Counted from the stretch's first letter, positions 17,685 through 27,062 are shown. The stretch is 64,000 bases of DNA from Clostridia bacterium (GCA_017409475.1 JAFQSP010000014.1:1-64000); one strand, 5' to 3'. Notes: generated from the sequence alone by a model not told the origin. Program-made: numbers and translations.

Positions 17685-17816
17685 GTTGCACTGCTCGGAT
17701 TACTGGATAAAAAGCGTATTACAATACTCGGATTACTGGATAAAAAGCGTATTACAATACTCGGCTTCCTCCATAGAAATCGTGTTGCACTGCTCGGATT
17801 ACTCCGTAAAGAGATA
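17685..17816. repeat. Four tandem 33-bp direct repeats
   Basis: Four head-to-tail 33-base units (17685-17717, 17718-17750, 17751-17783, 17784-17816). Units 1 and 2 share the last 24 bases exactly (CTCGGATTACTGGATAAAAA and on); units 3 and 4 have diverged. On the plus strand each unit reads as 11 residues (VALLGLLDKKR, ITILGLLDKKR, ITILGFLHRNR, VALLGLLRKEI); the differences keep the hydrophobic pattern. The minus strand is also open (RFLSSNPSIVI pattern). The only plus ATG (17655) lies inside the terminator and has no ribosome site, so I do not call a gene. The rest of 17612-18039 holds two terminators and AT-rich DNA. Confidence 0.85.
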
Positions 17817-17986
17817 CAGCGCATTCATAGCTGTCAAAAAATCATAAAATACTCATCTAATCGTCCTTAAAAATTCGCTTTTTATACGCTTACCCAAAAC
17901 TAAATTAATTCTATATATAAAATTAACGCAATATAATTACGTCATACTGTGCAATTACTATGGCTTTATTTTTATACACATTTATA

Positions 17987-18030
17987 ATTAAAAATCCCTG
18001 CTCAAAATTCGAGCAGGGAATTTTTAATTA
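17987..18030 (-). terminator. Terminator of the SGNH/InlB-repeat gene
   Basis: Near-perfect palindrome, core stem CCCTGCTC / GAGCAGGG, extended by AATTAAAAAT and ATTTTTAATT, directly after the stop codon at 18040 on the minus strand. Confidence 0.88.
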
Positions 18031-18039
18031 TGTTTGATA

Positions 18040-21000
18040 TTAGAAAATATCTGTTGAATCCTCAATCTTATCCTGTGAATCGGTTGAAGATGCCGTTGTT
18101 GCGCTGTAAACCGACGAATAGATTGTATGAGTATCACCGGCAGTATCAAGATATGTCAAGTAGGAAACAAGATATACATTGATAGCTGAGCCGTCACGTG
18201 ATGAAAGTGTCATTCTAAGCTGGCCGTTAGGTGTAGTGGTTGTTGCAACTCTCTTGCGTACGGTTGCCGCTACGTTTTCAAGGGTCAGCATATCAGACTT
18301 GTTATCGTCAGCGGTATAAATTACACCTGCTTCAATAAGTGTGTATCCGTTCGGTACCGAACGCTCGGTAAGGAATGTTACCTTTTCTCCACCGGAAACA
18401 AGGGATGTATCGGTTACGTCGGTAGCCGGCTTAACATCAGCAGCGGATGTAGCAATCACAGCTGTCAATACTGTATCTGCGCCAACATAGAATGTGTATC
18501 TCTGGTCATAGCTGATAACCGAAGCATCGTTATCGGTTCCGGCAACGTGCCATCCGCCAAACACTTCACCATCGGCAAGAACTGATGAATCAAATACAAC
18601 AGTAATCTTTGTATTATATGCAAACTTAGCCGAATTAGCTCCGTTTACTGTACCGCCTTCAACAGTTACTGTGTATGCGCTGTCTCCCTTAACAACACTG
18701 GCCTTAATAGTCATATCAGCGTTAACAACGATTGTGCTGCCTTCAGCCATAATTGTATCGTCTACAACCCAGCCTCTATAAATATAACCATATGATGACG
18801 GAAGTGACGGAAGGGTAATTGTTTCACCCTTTGTTACGGTTGCAGTAGATACAACTCTACCTATACGGTCATAGAATACAACCGTTGCTGTATCGGAATC
18901 AGTCTTTGTAAAGTATGCGGTGTATTCGGTAACGTTAGAAAGTGTAATGTTCATAACCGCATCCTGAGAAACGATTCGATTATCACCATTCATCCAGTAA
19001 GCGAAGGTATATCCCTCGTCAGCAACTGCAGTAAGCTGAACCTCGTCACCTACAATGTAATCATCGTTAAAATTATACGGAGCGCCATTAAAGAGGACGC
19101 TACCGCCTTCACTTGCGTTGATGTGAAGCTCGCTGTACGGCTGGAAGGGGCCGAATACAGCCTTTACGATCGTCTTTTCCTCAGTAAATGTAAGGTCGAG
19201 ATTGGGGTCAACAGAAATCTTATTTCCATCGGCGTCAACCCACTTTACGAACATATATCCATATGTATCGCATACGGCATTGAGGGTAACACGCTCATCA
19301 ATATAATGAGTAGATGTCGGGTCGAATTCTTCACCGTAAAGCTCGATATGACCATTTTCATTATGAGTAATGTCATATTCAGCAGGTTCCATTTCGAGAG
19401 CGTGAACGCTCAAATCATTCCAGTAGTATGTCTGGTTATAAATCATGGACATACACGAAAGCTTAACATTATTGAAAGCATAGGTCGGTCCAACAAGCTT
19501 TGTTATAGCGTCACCCGAAATGCTGAAAATCTTTTCATTATCGGTGGTACGGATAACCTCAACCGAGCCGTATGAGTAGTTAATTGTGTATGCGTGCGAT
19601 GACATTGATGCAGAGGAAATATACGGATCGGCAATTTCCTTTCCGTTCATAAAGAGACGGTAGGCAAAGACTGTAACGCCTTTATCATTTTTAATATTAT
19701 ATACTCGAAGCTCAAGACCACCGATTGCAAAGGTCTGATGACGATATTTCTCCCAATCGTAAACTTCATTTACGATTGTAACACCACCGGGTACGCTTCC
19801 CCTATAAGATGTTGAGAAGGAAGCAGTCCACTTTCTGTTAAGATTAAAGGTTGCCTTACTGAGAAGGGTCGACGATGCACTAACTGCGCCGTCAATATGG
19901 CTTATTCCGTTACTGGGGAAGCTTACAAACGCTGAGGCAGATGTGATGTTAAACATGTCCTTTGTGAACACGCCATCATAATCGGTGTAAACAGCTGAAT
20001 AATTAGCATCAGCGGCTTCGATAGCAACAGGATAGGTCTTTTCTGCGGTTTTTTCGAGGCTTACGCCCGATTCGTTAACAAGCCAATCATAGAAGCCCTC
20101 GATCATCTGATAGTTACCGCCTGCGTTGGGATGTAATCTGTCGGCAAACCAATCTTCATGATCTTTTGTAAGAGTATAGTAATCATAATAAGGAACACCG
20201 AGCGATTCGGCAAGCTCAACTACCCATTCGCCGATTTTGCGAATGGTTTCGTCGGTCCAGCAGTCAACCGGATTCGATTCGGTTGCCCATGAATAGTTCC
20301 AAGGAGGAATACACAAAACAACCTGACCACCGGTACTCTGTACACCATCGATAATGGCACCATAGTTGCTAAGGAATTTCTGATGCCAACTTTCGAGGTC
20401 ATCGCCGGTAAACATAACGTTATCGGAATAATTCTTGATATACTTTGAGTCGTTGGTGCCGAGCATGAGGATATAAAGGTCAGCATTTGTATTCTTTGCG
20501 ATTGCGTTCTGACCTTCAAGACGGTACGGGAAGCCGTAACCTGCACCTTCAAAAGCAGCGGCTGCACTAACGCCTGCGTTGTAGCAATCGTATGTATATC
20601 CGAGCTTATCGTTGAGGAAGCAGCTAAGTGTATCGTCATGTGCTACGCTGGCGCCGTGAGTAATAGAGTCACCGATAAAGGTAATTCTATAAGGATCGGT
20701 CTTTCCTGTAAGGTCAGCATCAACCGAACGCATAAAGACAGCAGAATCCATGTTCTTTAAAGCAATTTTTTGCTCAGGAACGTACGGATTAACCTGCATA
20801 TATGTACCTGTGCGAATAGGATTATAGTCGAAAATTTTACCTTCAACTACGCCAACCTCATCCGATTCCAACGAGTAAGGATTTGAATTAACGAAGGTAG
20901 CATATCTACCGAAAGGAAGTCTCTTTCCGTCAACCGAAACAATGATTTCGGTGCATCCTTCCCTATCAATAAACTCGATTTTATATCTATGCCACTTCAT

Positions 21001-21477
21001 AAAGTCGATAATCTGGTTGTCATTATCGAACTTATTATTGTTATAGGCTGCAATCTTACCGGTAGAAATCTTATTGAAATACATCAAATTATTACCAACG
21101 CCGTAGCCCAATACGTAGCCGTCGGTACCGCTTTCGTCGGTTCTGAATACGATATTGAAGGAGCCTGCAAACTTGGCATCGAACGAAATTGAAGAATTTT
21201 CAAAGGTTGAGCCAAGGTCATATTTTATATCGTCAATAAAGCGGGTACCGCCGTCAGACAAAACATTAGCGATTGTATAATCTCCGTATGGGTTATCGTC
21301 GGATGTATCATCGGGAGTATTGTAGTTTGCCGGGTCAAAAAACGCAACCGGCATATTTCCGCTGTCTCTAACTATTTCGGTCGCGGAAGCAGTTATACCG
21401 AAAAGACAAGACATCATTGACAAAATCATAAGTACGGAAAGAATTCCTGAACAAAGTCTAATTGAAATCTTTTTCAT
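18040..21477 (-). CDS. Large secreted SGNH esterase with InlB-type repeats and a shared C-terminal domain
   Basis: A 1145-residue secreted protein. A signal peptide (about 1-32, ending ASA) is followed by a LamG-like beta-sandwich (about 40-225). An SGNH/GDSL hydrolase domain follows (about 255-480) with GDSITHG, the LGTND block and DRLHP, giving the Ser, Asn and Asp-His residues of a carbohydrate esterase. After that come a second beta-sandwich (about 490-690), several InlB_B-type repeats of the TAVADEGYTFAYW kind (about 700-1025), and a terminal domain (about 1035-1140) also found in the neighbour at 21502. Deacetylation of a plant or host glycan is inferred. A good ribosome site (AAAGGAGG) precedes it; it lies 24 bases after its neighbour in one operon. 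Confidence 0.8.
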   Translation of the reverse strand: MKKISIRLCSGILSVLMILSMMSCLFGITASATEIVRDSGNMPVAFFDPANYNTPDDTSDDNPYGDYTIANVLSDGGTRFIDDIKYDLGSTFENSSISFDAKFAGSFNIVFRTDESGTDGYVLGYGVGNNLMYFNKISTGKIAAYNNNKFDNDNQIIDFMKWHRYKIEFIDREGCTEIIVSVDGKRLPFGRYATFVNSNPYSLESDEVGVVEGKIFDYNPIRTGTYMQVNPYVPEQKIALKNMDSAVFMRSVDADLTGKTDPYRITFIGDSITHGASVAHDDTLSCFLNDKLGYTYDCYNAGVSAAAAFEGAGYGFPYRLEGQNAIAKNTNADLYILMLGTNDSKYIKNYSDNVMFTGDDLESWHQKFLSNYGAIIDGVQSTGGQVVLCIPPWNYSWATESNPVDCWTDETIRKIGEWVVELAESLGVPYYDYYTLTKDHEDWFADRLHPNAGGNYQMIEGFYDWLVNESGVSLEKTAEKTYPVAIEAADANYSAVYTDYDGVFTKDMFNITSASAFVSFPSNGISHIDGAVSASSTLLSKATFNLNRKWTASFSTSYRGSVPGGVTIVNEVYDWEKYRHQTFAIGGLELRVYNIKNDKGVTVFAYRLFMNGKEIADPYISSASMSSHAYTINYSYGSVEVIRTTDNEKIFSISGDAITKLVGPTYAFNNVKLSCMSMIYNQTYYWNDLSVHALEMEPAEYDITHNENGHIELYGEEFDPTSTHYIDERVTLNAVCDTYGYMFVKWVDADGNKISVDPNLDLTFTEEKTIVKAVFGPFQPYSELHINASEGGSVLFNGAPYNFNDDYIVGDEVQLTAVADEGYTFAYWMNGDNRIVSQDAVMNITLSNVTEYTAYFTKTDSDTATVVFYDRIGRVVSTATVTKGETITLPSLPSSYGYIYRGWVVDDTIMAEGSTIVVNADMTIKASVVKGDSAYTVTVEGGTVNGANSAKFAYNTKITVVFDSSVLADGEVFGGWHVAGTDNDASVISYDQRYTFYVGADTVLTAVIATSAADVKPATDVTDTSLVSGGEKVTFLTERSVPNGYTLIEAGVIYTADDNKSDMLTLENVAATVRKRVATTTTPNGQLRMTLSSRDGSAINVYLVSYLTYLDTAGDTHTIYSSVYSATTASSTDSQDKIEDSTDIF

Positions 21478-21501
21478 TTTAATAGCCTCCTTTTTCCAAA
21501 A

Positions 21502-23550
21502 TTAGTTAGCAGCAACGGTAGTCGTTGCAGTGTAAACAGGTGTGTAAATGGTGATAATTTCACCTTCGGCACTGAGATAGGTCAGGTAGCCAACCAAATA
21601 GAAGGGTGAGCCGCCGTCCTTTGAGCCGAGGTTAACTCGGAGCTGACCTCTTGCGGTATTGTACTTGGACATTGTGCGACGAATGGTTGTACCGTTTACG
21701 CCGTCAACGGTAAGCTTACCTGTCGAATTGAGGTCCTTGGTATAAATTGCACCCGATTCAATGTACTGAACATCTTCGGGCATCCAACGCTCGGTAAGGA
21801 AGCTTGCCTTTGTACCGTCGGAAACAACTGAAACATCGGTTACGTTGATAATCGGCTGGGGAGCTACACCCGTATTGTCGATAAGCGCTTCGATTGCTAC
21901 ATCCGCGCCAACGTAGAAGATGTATTCCTCGTCATAGCTTACAATGTTTGTTCCATTGTACCATCCTGCAAATTTTTCGTTATCTCCGAGGAGGTTTTGA
22001 TTAAATTTGATCGTAAACTTTGTATTATATGTATATGTGTTATTATATTCGGTTTCGGAACCTGTAACTTTAACCTTATATGTAGTAGATGCTTTTGCTA
22101 CATAAGCGGTAACGATTGTATCCTTTGTAAAGCTGTACTCGGTACCGGCTTCGTAAATACCGCCATTGATTAACCAGCCCTTGAAAACATAACCATAAGT
22201 AAAGGGCATGTTCGGAAGGGTTACTGCGCTATTAGCAGCAGTTGTGATTTCGGCAACACAGTTTCCTGTATAGTCATTAAATCTAACTGTTACTGTATCA
22301 GCCGGTTTATTAGCAATGAAAACAGCGGTAAGAACTGTTTTAAAGTTTGTAACAATGGTTATATCATTATTAGTTGTAACAACGTCGCCATCTTCATTTG
22401 CCCAGTAAGCAAATGTATAGCCACTGTTTGCAACTGCGGTAAATGTCTTTTTAACACCGAAATCGATAGGATTATTATCCTTGTCATTTTCGAAAAGAAC
22501 GCCGTCGCAATAAATCTTACCACCGTTGGTAGCCTTAATATCGTAATCGCAGGTTACACCTTCGAGTAAGGCCAACTCAGCAGCTTTTATAATTACACCG
22601 AGAGGTTCAACCTCGCTAACAAGACCGCTTGTACCGTTAGCAACGATGGCGTCGTAAATTGTACGAGCCTTTGTAACGTCAGCCTGATTAAGATTAGTGG
22701 CTAAGCCATCAACAAAATCAGCAAATTTCTGTAATGTGGAGAAACCATTGTTCTTATTAAAACGGACATTCGAGAAGGTAGGAACGTTTCCGTTATACTG
22801 GCTATTAAAAGGAGCCGGAACATTGAAATATCCTAATCGTCCGATTTCGCTTGATGACTTCCACTTAACAAGAGCGTATGCGAAATCAGCTTCTGCCGAC
22901 ATCGGAACAGTGGTTGAAGTTGTACCGTCGGGGAGTGTCCATGTAATCGGCAAATTGCTTGCAGTTGTATCACCTTTGCCTGTAATAAGGCGGGTTACCG
23001 AAATAACGCCGTCAATATACTTGACAGTAAACTGGTTAAATGCGTACTGGTCAGCAAAGGTTGATGCATCGGCGCAACCTGTCTCAAATTTAGCAAGCTC
23101 GGTTGTACCATACATGAGATAAAGCGTTTTTGTACCGTAATTGGTAACAAATCTTAAATCTCCAACACATAACTCGGTTGTACCTGTTTCAGCGGAGCTG
23201 GTAAATATTTCCCAACTGATAGTAAAGCCGTAAGGAACAACAAAGCCTTCCTTAGAAACAATTTCTACGGCCTTTCCGGAGCTATAATTGATGTAATTGT
23301 ATCGACCGTTAAAACTGCTTCCATACATATTACCCCAACTACTACCCTTGGAAACGATATTATAGTTAGCCAGTCCATTATCATCTGAACCAAATGTAAG
23401 CGAACTATAATAGTTATCGGACATAATTGCTGCAAAATCGGAATCGTAACTGGATGACACGGTAGTTGCCGAGGCGTTAATCATAAATGCACCAAGGACA
23501 ATCGCCAATGTCATTACAACTGACAATCCCTTTTTCATAATATTGATCAT
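21502..23550 (-). CDS. Secreted InlB-repeat protein, paralogue of the SGNH neighbour
   Basis: A 682-residue secreted protein with a signal peptide (ending near ASA), a LamG-like N-terminal region (about 30-270), a short helical stretch, InlB_B-type repeats (FTAVANSGYTFAYW, FNDYTGNCVAEI; about 335-560) and a C-terminal domain (about 570-682) that is clearly related to the end of the next protein: both run VTD.S.VS.G.K..FLTER, then GAIYT or GVIYT, GQLR and YLTYL. No catalytic domain is recognised. GGAGG lies 11 bases before the ATG at 23550. It may be a surface adhesin or scaffold partner of the esterase; this is inference. Confidence 0.75.
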   Translation of the reverse strand: MINIMKKGLSVVMTLAIVLGAFMINASATTVSSSYDSDFAAIMSDNYYSSLTFGSDDNGLANYNIVSKGSSWGNMYGSSFNGRYNYINYSSGKAVEIVSKEGFVVPYGFTISWEIFTSSAETGTTELCVGDLRFVTNYGTKTLYLMYGTTELAKFETGCADASTFADQYAFNQFTVKYIDGVISVTRLITGKGDTTASNLPITWTLPDGTTSTTVPMSAEADFAYALVKWKSSSEIGRLGYFNVPAPFNSQYNGNVPTFSNVRFNKNNGFSTLQKFADFVDGLATNLNQADVTKARTIYDAIVANGTSGLVSEVEPLGVIIKAAELALLEGVTCDYDIKATNGGKIYCDGVLFENDKDNNPIDFGVKKTFTAVANSGYTFAYWANEDGDVVTTNNDITIVTNFKTVLTAVFIANKPADTVTVRFNDYTGNCVAEITTAANSAVTLPNMPFTYGYVFKGWLINGGIYEAGTEYSFTKDTIVTAYVAKASTTYKVKVTGSETEYNNTYTYNTKFTIKFNQNLLGDNEKFAGWYNGTNIVSYDEEYIFYVGADVAIEALIDNTGVAPQPIINVTDVSVVSDGTKASFLTERWMPEDVQYIESGAIYTKDLNSTGKLTVDGVNGTTIRRTMSKYNTARGQLRVNLGSKDGGSPFYLVGYLTYLSAEGEIITIYTPVYTATTTVAAN

Positions 23551-23784
23551 AAGTACAAATTCCTCCTATTGTCTTATTCTCGTTTATAATAACATTAAAG
23601 CAACACCTTTGTTACAATTTTTTTGTCCAGTTTTACGTTAGGTAACATATTTTTGACTTTTTGATTAATTTTTTTTATGAGTTTTCGGTTTTTTTATATA
23701 AAACCGTCCTTGTTTTCAAATTGAATTTATCACTTTTTTGCCAAAAAATGTGAATACTATATATAAAACCGCTAACAATATAAG

Positions 23785-23826
23785 AAAAAGGCCGTCCCAA
23801 AACTGAGACGACCTTTTTCTTTTTTT
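23785..23826. terminator. Hairpin terminator in the 23.6-24.0 kb gap
   Basis: Imperfect stem AAAAAGGCCGTC / GACGACCTTTTT with T runs on both strands. No gene ends just before it on the plus strand, so it may be a relic or may end transcription coming from outside. The rest of 23551-24029 holds the promoter region of the InlB-repeat operon (AT-rich) and the hairpin at 23862-23898. Confidence 0.55.
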
Positions 23827-23861
23827 CTACTTAGGGTATAAATCTGAGGAGGGTAGAAATA

Positions 23862-23898
23862 CACTTTTAGGCGATGCGGCTTCGCCTTTCTTAAAGTG
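23862..23898. repeat. Two-part inverted repeat
   Basis: CACTTT and AGGCGA pair with TCGCCT and AAAGTG around a short GC-rich loop (TGCGGCT). It has no T run and no gene attached. The short palindromic style is like the array at the right end of the window. Confidence 0.45.
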
Positions 23899-24029
23899 CA
23901 ATTATAATATAACAAATGGTTTTTACAAACATATAGTCAATATATGAAATTTCTTTTAACAATTTTTTTAGCCTTGTATAAATGACTGTCACGGCGTCAA
24001 AAATATTTGTAAAAGAAAGGAAGAAGCGA

Positions 24030-24764
24030 ATGAAAATTACAGGACTAAAACATAGTATAAATGGTAAAGGCAGTTATATCGCACTGGCAATTTGTTTAAT
24101 TGGGCTCGGTGCTTGCGGTTGGCTGACGATTGGCAAAGATAGCGACGACCGCACGGCAAAAATTGATAAATCCTCATCATTCATAAGCAATGTCAGCTCG
24201 TCATATAATGACACTGTAAACGTAGGAAAGGTGCTACCACCTGACAACGATTTATCTCAGCCGCAATCAAGCAGCCATACCGATTCAAATATCAGCTCAA
24301 CCGCAAATGAATCATCAAGTGAAACCGAATCGGCTGTAGAAAACAGTGCTCCTGTTGCTGATTATTTTGTACTTCCTCTAACAGGTGAAATCACAAAGCC
24401 GTTTAGCCTCAAGGAGCTGCAATATTCAGAAACTTACGCAGATTGGCGGCTTCATAACGCGCTTGATATTGCCGCTGAGCAAGGCGCAACCGTACACAGC
24501 GCAGGTGACGGCATAGTTCATGACGTATACACCGACTCAAAGTACGGCAAGGTAATCAAAATTAACCATTCAAACGGAATTTTTACCCTCTATTGCGGAA
24601 TTAAAACAGCATATGTTAAAAAGGGTGACACCGTAGGAATAAATCAGGATATAGGAAATCTCGGCGAAATCCCTTGTGAATCGGCGGAAAAATCACATCT
24701 TCATTTTGCCGCTATAAAGGATGGAGTTTATATCTCCCCTCTTGAGCTCGTAAAATTCGAGTGA
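24030..24764 (+). CDS. spoIIQ: SpoIIQ-like M23 metallopeptidase, forespore membrane protein
   Basis: A 244-residue protein with one N-terminal membrane helix (about 15-32), a Ser/Asn-rich linker (about 40-110) and an extracellular M23 domain (about 115-244). The zinc motifs are complete: LHNALD supplies His and Asp, and SHLHF supplies HxH. In B. subtilis SpoIIQ one metal ligand is lost, while C. difficile SpoIIQ keeps it, so this protein is of the second type. SpoIIQ bridges the two membranes round the forespore with SpoIIIAH. The ATG at 24030 is preferred (AAAGGAAGAAG just upstream). The SpoIIQ name is inferred from architecture and from nearby spore genes; a vegetative LytM protein is the alternative. 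Confidence 0.65.
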   Translation: MKITGLKHSINGKGSYIALAICLIGLGACGWLTIGKDSDDRTAKIDKSSSFISNVSSSYNDTVNVGKVLPPDNDLSQPQSSSHTDSNISSTANESSSETESAVENSAPVADYFVLPLTGEITKPFSLKELQYSETYADWRLHNALDIAAEQGATVHSAGDGIVHDVYTDSKYGKVIKINHSNGIFTLYCGIKTAYVKKGDTVGINQDIGNLGEIPCESAEKSHLHFAAIKDGVYISPLELVKFE

Positions 24765-24838
24765 CATCGATAAATACGCAAAAAAATTATATATTCCCCA
24801 CGCCCACGGAAAACGGCTTTTATTCAAGGTACGGGCAA

Positions 24839-24873
24839 TAAAAAGCGACGGTGAAAATCACCGCCGCTTTTTG
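24839..24873. terminator. Terminator between the M23 gene and jag
   Basis: Stem AAAAAGCG.CGGTG / CACCGCCGCTTTTT around a four-base loop, between two convergent genes; usable from both sides. Confidence 0.85.
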
Positions 24874-24893
24874 TTATATTCTTTAAATTAAAT

Positions 24894-25847
24894 TCAGCCG
24901 ATACGTCCGTACATAGGGCCCTCGCCAAGTTCGTTAACCGGTTCCTTTGCGGGTGCTGTGTTTACGTTTCTTTGTGTCGACGAACGCGATGAATTACGTG
25001 AACGTCCGCCACGTGAAGAACGAGCCTTTGGTGCTGGCTCGCTACCCTTTTCGAAGCCGATGATTACGCGACGATTCTTTCCGTCGCTGACAGACCACGA
25101 GGTAACTCCATCAATTTCCTGAACAGCTGAATGAATGATTCTTCTCTCGTATGGGTTCATAGGTTCGAGCGATTGATTTCTTCCCGAACGAAGAGCCTGA
25201 CGAGCTGTTTTCGTTGCAAGAGCCTGTAAGGTCTTTTCTCTCTTTTCGCGGTAGCCGCTGGTATCAAGAACTACCCTTCTGAATTCGCCTTTCTCTTCCT
25301 GATTGCAGTAAAGAGAAGCAAGGCACTGGATAGCGTCGAGGGTTTCGCCTCTTCTTCCGATGACGGCGCCCATTCCGTCGCCCTCGATATCGAGCTTAAC
25401 GCCCTTTTCGATGTCGGTAGCGGCAATGGCAACCTCACCAATATCCATATGGTCGAGAATATCCTTTACATACTTGATTAAGCCGTCAACGTTCTTTACT
25501 CCGTAGGTGACAGGCTTTTCATCGTCGGTTTTTGTTTGTTTTTCTGCCTTTTTCTCGGCTTTTTTATCAGCCTTTTCGGTCTTTTTATCGGCCTTTTCTG
25601 CCTTATTTTGAACCTTTTTTTCGGTTTTCTTTTCGGTATTTTCTTTTACCTTCGGCATATCGTTATCTAATGATTCAACAAAAACGCGAACCTTAGCATC
25701 TTTTCCGCCAAAGAGGCCCAAAACCTTCTTTTCGGGAAGGTCGATTATCTCAAATTCGACATCGGCATCGCCAATATCTCCAAGCATTTCTATCGCTTTT
25801 TCCTTTGCTTCTTCAACCGAAGCGCCGGTAGATATAGCTTCTCTCAT
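24894..25847 (-). CDS. jag: Jag (KhpB) RNA-binding protein
   Basis: A 317-residue cytoplasmic RNA-binding protein. Order: Jag_N domain (about 1-55, AISTGASVEEAKEKAIEML), a long Lys/Glu linker (about 65-115), a KH domain with GxxG (VIGRRGETLDAIQ, about 165-185), and an R3H domain (about 200-270, with RxxxH in ERRIIH). The tail is Arg/Ser-rich. Jag/KhpB binds many mRNAs with KhpA and affects cell elongation and division. It follows yidC by about 40 bases in the conserved rpmH-rnpA-yidD-yidC-jag order. Confidence 0.94.
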   Translation of the reverse strand: MREAISTGASVEEAKEKAIEMLGDIGDADVEFEIIDLPEKKVLGLFGGKDAKVRVFVESLDNDMPKVKENTEKKTEKKVQNKAEKADKKTEKADKKAEKKAEKQTKTDDEKPVTYGVKNVDGLIKYVKDILDHMDIGEVAIAATDIEKGVKLDIEGDGMGAVIGRRGETLDAIQCLASLYCNQEEKGEFRRVVLDTSGYREKREKTLQALATKTARQALRSGRNQSLEPMNPYERRIIHSAVQEIDGVTSWSVSDGKNRRVIIGFEKGSEPAPKARSSRGGRSRNSSRSSTQRNVNTAPAKEPVNELGEGPMYGRIG

Positions 25848-25889
25848 GTTACGGTTTCATTCCTTTCTACGTAACCCTATTTTCAACTG

Positions 25890-26777
25890 TTACTCGGCAG
25901 CTTCTTCCCTTTTTAAAGCTGCCTCTATCTTTTCATTTTCGTATTTCATTCTCTTTAAAACTGTTTTTGCTTCGATTTGAGCAATTGTACGCGCAGGACT
26001 ATACATCTTATTAGTAAAGATGCTGATGAACATACTTACAACGTTTGAGCATGCCCAATAGAAACCTACTGCGCCCGGTACTGTAAATGCAATTACAAGG
26101 GAGAAAAGCGGCATAAATATATACATACAGCCTGCTCCCTGAGCTGCACCGGGATTAGTCTTTTTCTGCATTTGAGTGGTGATATAGGTGGACAAAATTG
26201 CCGTTGCAAAAGAAAGGAGCGGAATTATCCAAATAAATGACAGCGTACTGATAGACGGCTGCTCGGTAAGATTAAGTCCAAAAAAGGTAAAATCAAGCGA
26301 GCCTACTGCTTCTTTAAGCTCACCGCCGACCTTATCTATTCCGCCGAGGATATCCATTTCGCTTGTAACCTTAAGCGCCTTTTGAGCTCCTTCAATGAGC
26401 TTGTCCGAAGCTCCGACAATGTAGGTAAGAGGCTGTCTTACCGCAGTGTAAATAGCAACAAAGAAAGGCAAACGGATAAACATAAGCAAACAGCCGGACA
26501 TAGGGCTTGTTCCCGATTCCTGCATGAGCTCGCTCATAGCCTGCTGCTGAGCCATACGGTCATCCTTGTACTTTTCTTTGATTTTGTCCATTTTATTTTT
26601 CATTCTTGCCTGGTTTGCCATTCCCTTTTGCTGCTTTATATTAAGCGGCAAAAAGATAATATTAAGAACCAAGGTAAAAATGAAAATCGACAGCGCAAAG
26701 TTGCCGCCGAGCAATCCGCAAAGCTGGTTTAAAAGCCAGCCAATCGGCTTTGCAAAAAAATCGTAAATTGCGTTCAT
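25890..26777 (-). CDS. yidC: Membrane protein insertase YidC/SpoIIIJ
   Basis: A 295-residue Oxa1-family insertase that puts proteins into the cytoplasmic membrane with or without Sec. There are five or so hydrophobic helices: one near the N-terminus, a pair around 25-45 and 95-115, and others at about 180-250. The cytoplasmic hairpin between them is rich in Lys and Met (MKNKMDKIKEKYKDDRMAQQQAMSEL). The N-terminus lacks a lipobox, unlike the Bacillus SpoIIIJ lipoprotein. In spore formers this insertase is needed for the SpoIIIA-SpoIIQ channel, whose likely partner lies at 24030. Confidence 0.94.
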   Translation of the reverse strand: MNAIYDFFAKPIGWLLNQLCGLLGGNFALSIFIFTLVLNIIFLPLNIKQQKGMANQARMKNKMDKIKEKYKDDRMAQQQAMSELMQESGTSPMSGCLLMFIRLPFFVAIYTAVRQPLTYIVGASDKLIEGAQKALKVTSEMDILGGIDKVGGELKEAVGSLDFTFFGLNLTEQPSISTLSFIWIIPLLSFATAILSTYITTQMQKKTNPGAAQGAGCMYIFMPLFSLVIAFTVPGAVGFYWACSNVVSMFISIFTNKMYSPARTIAQIEAKTVLKRMKYENEKIEAALKREEAAE

Positions 26778-26822
26778 AGTAATCCTTTCTGCGAATAAAA
26801 ATTCGCTTTGGGAAAAGGTGCC

Positions 26823-27062
26823 CTATTTATCCCTTTTTTTCTTTTCCTTCTTTTGAGGGACGGGATCATATCCACCCTTGAACAGCGGATTGCACCTTAA
26901 TATTCGATAAATTGTAAGGAGCGACCCTTTCATCGCTCCATGAATCTCCAACGCTTCGATAGCATAGTTGGAGCAGGTCGGTGTAAACCGACAGCACGGC
27001 CCTTTTGCCGCTGAAATATTTTTTTGATAAAATCGGACGAGTTTAATCAGAATTTTCTTCAT
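26823..27062 (-). CDS. yidD: Membrane protein insertion efficiency factor YidD
   Basis: A 79-residue YidD protein: a short N-terminal helix, then the conserved cysteine-rich block [20 protein letters not shown] and [14 protein letters not shown]. It helps YidC-dependent insertion. The start lies inside the 3' end of rnpA (20-base overlap), a normal arrangement that suggests translational coupling. Confidence 0.93.
   Translation of the reverse strand: MKKILIKLVRFYQKNISAAKGPCCRFTPTCSNYAIEALEIHGAMKGSLLTIYRILRCNPLFKGGYDPVPQKKEKKKRDK

Noticed and set aside
17685..17816. The 33-bp repeats as a CRISPR array
   Set aside because: Units are head to tail without unique spacers and no cas genes are near.
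17655..17870. A 71-residue plus-strand frame made of the 33-bp repeats
   Set aside because: Its ATG lies in the 3' arm of the terminator at 17633-17669 and has no ribosome site; kept as a repeat instead of a gene.
23976..24005. Sigma-F or sigma-G promoter of the spoIIQ-like gene (GTATA and CAAAAATA)
   Set aside because: The spacing of 17 and the -10 are not good enough; possible, but not supported.
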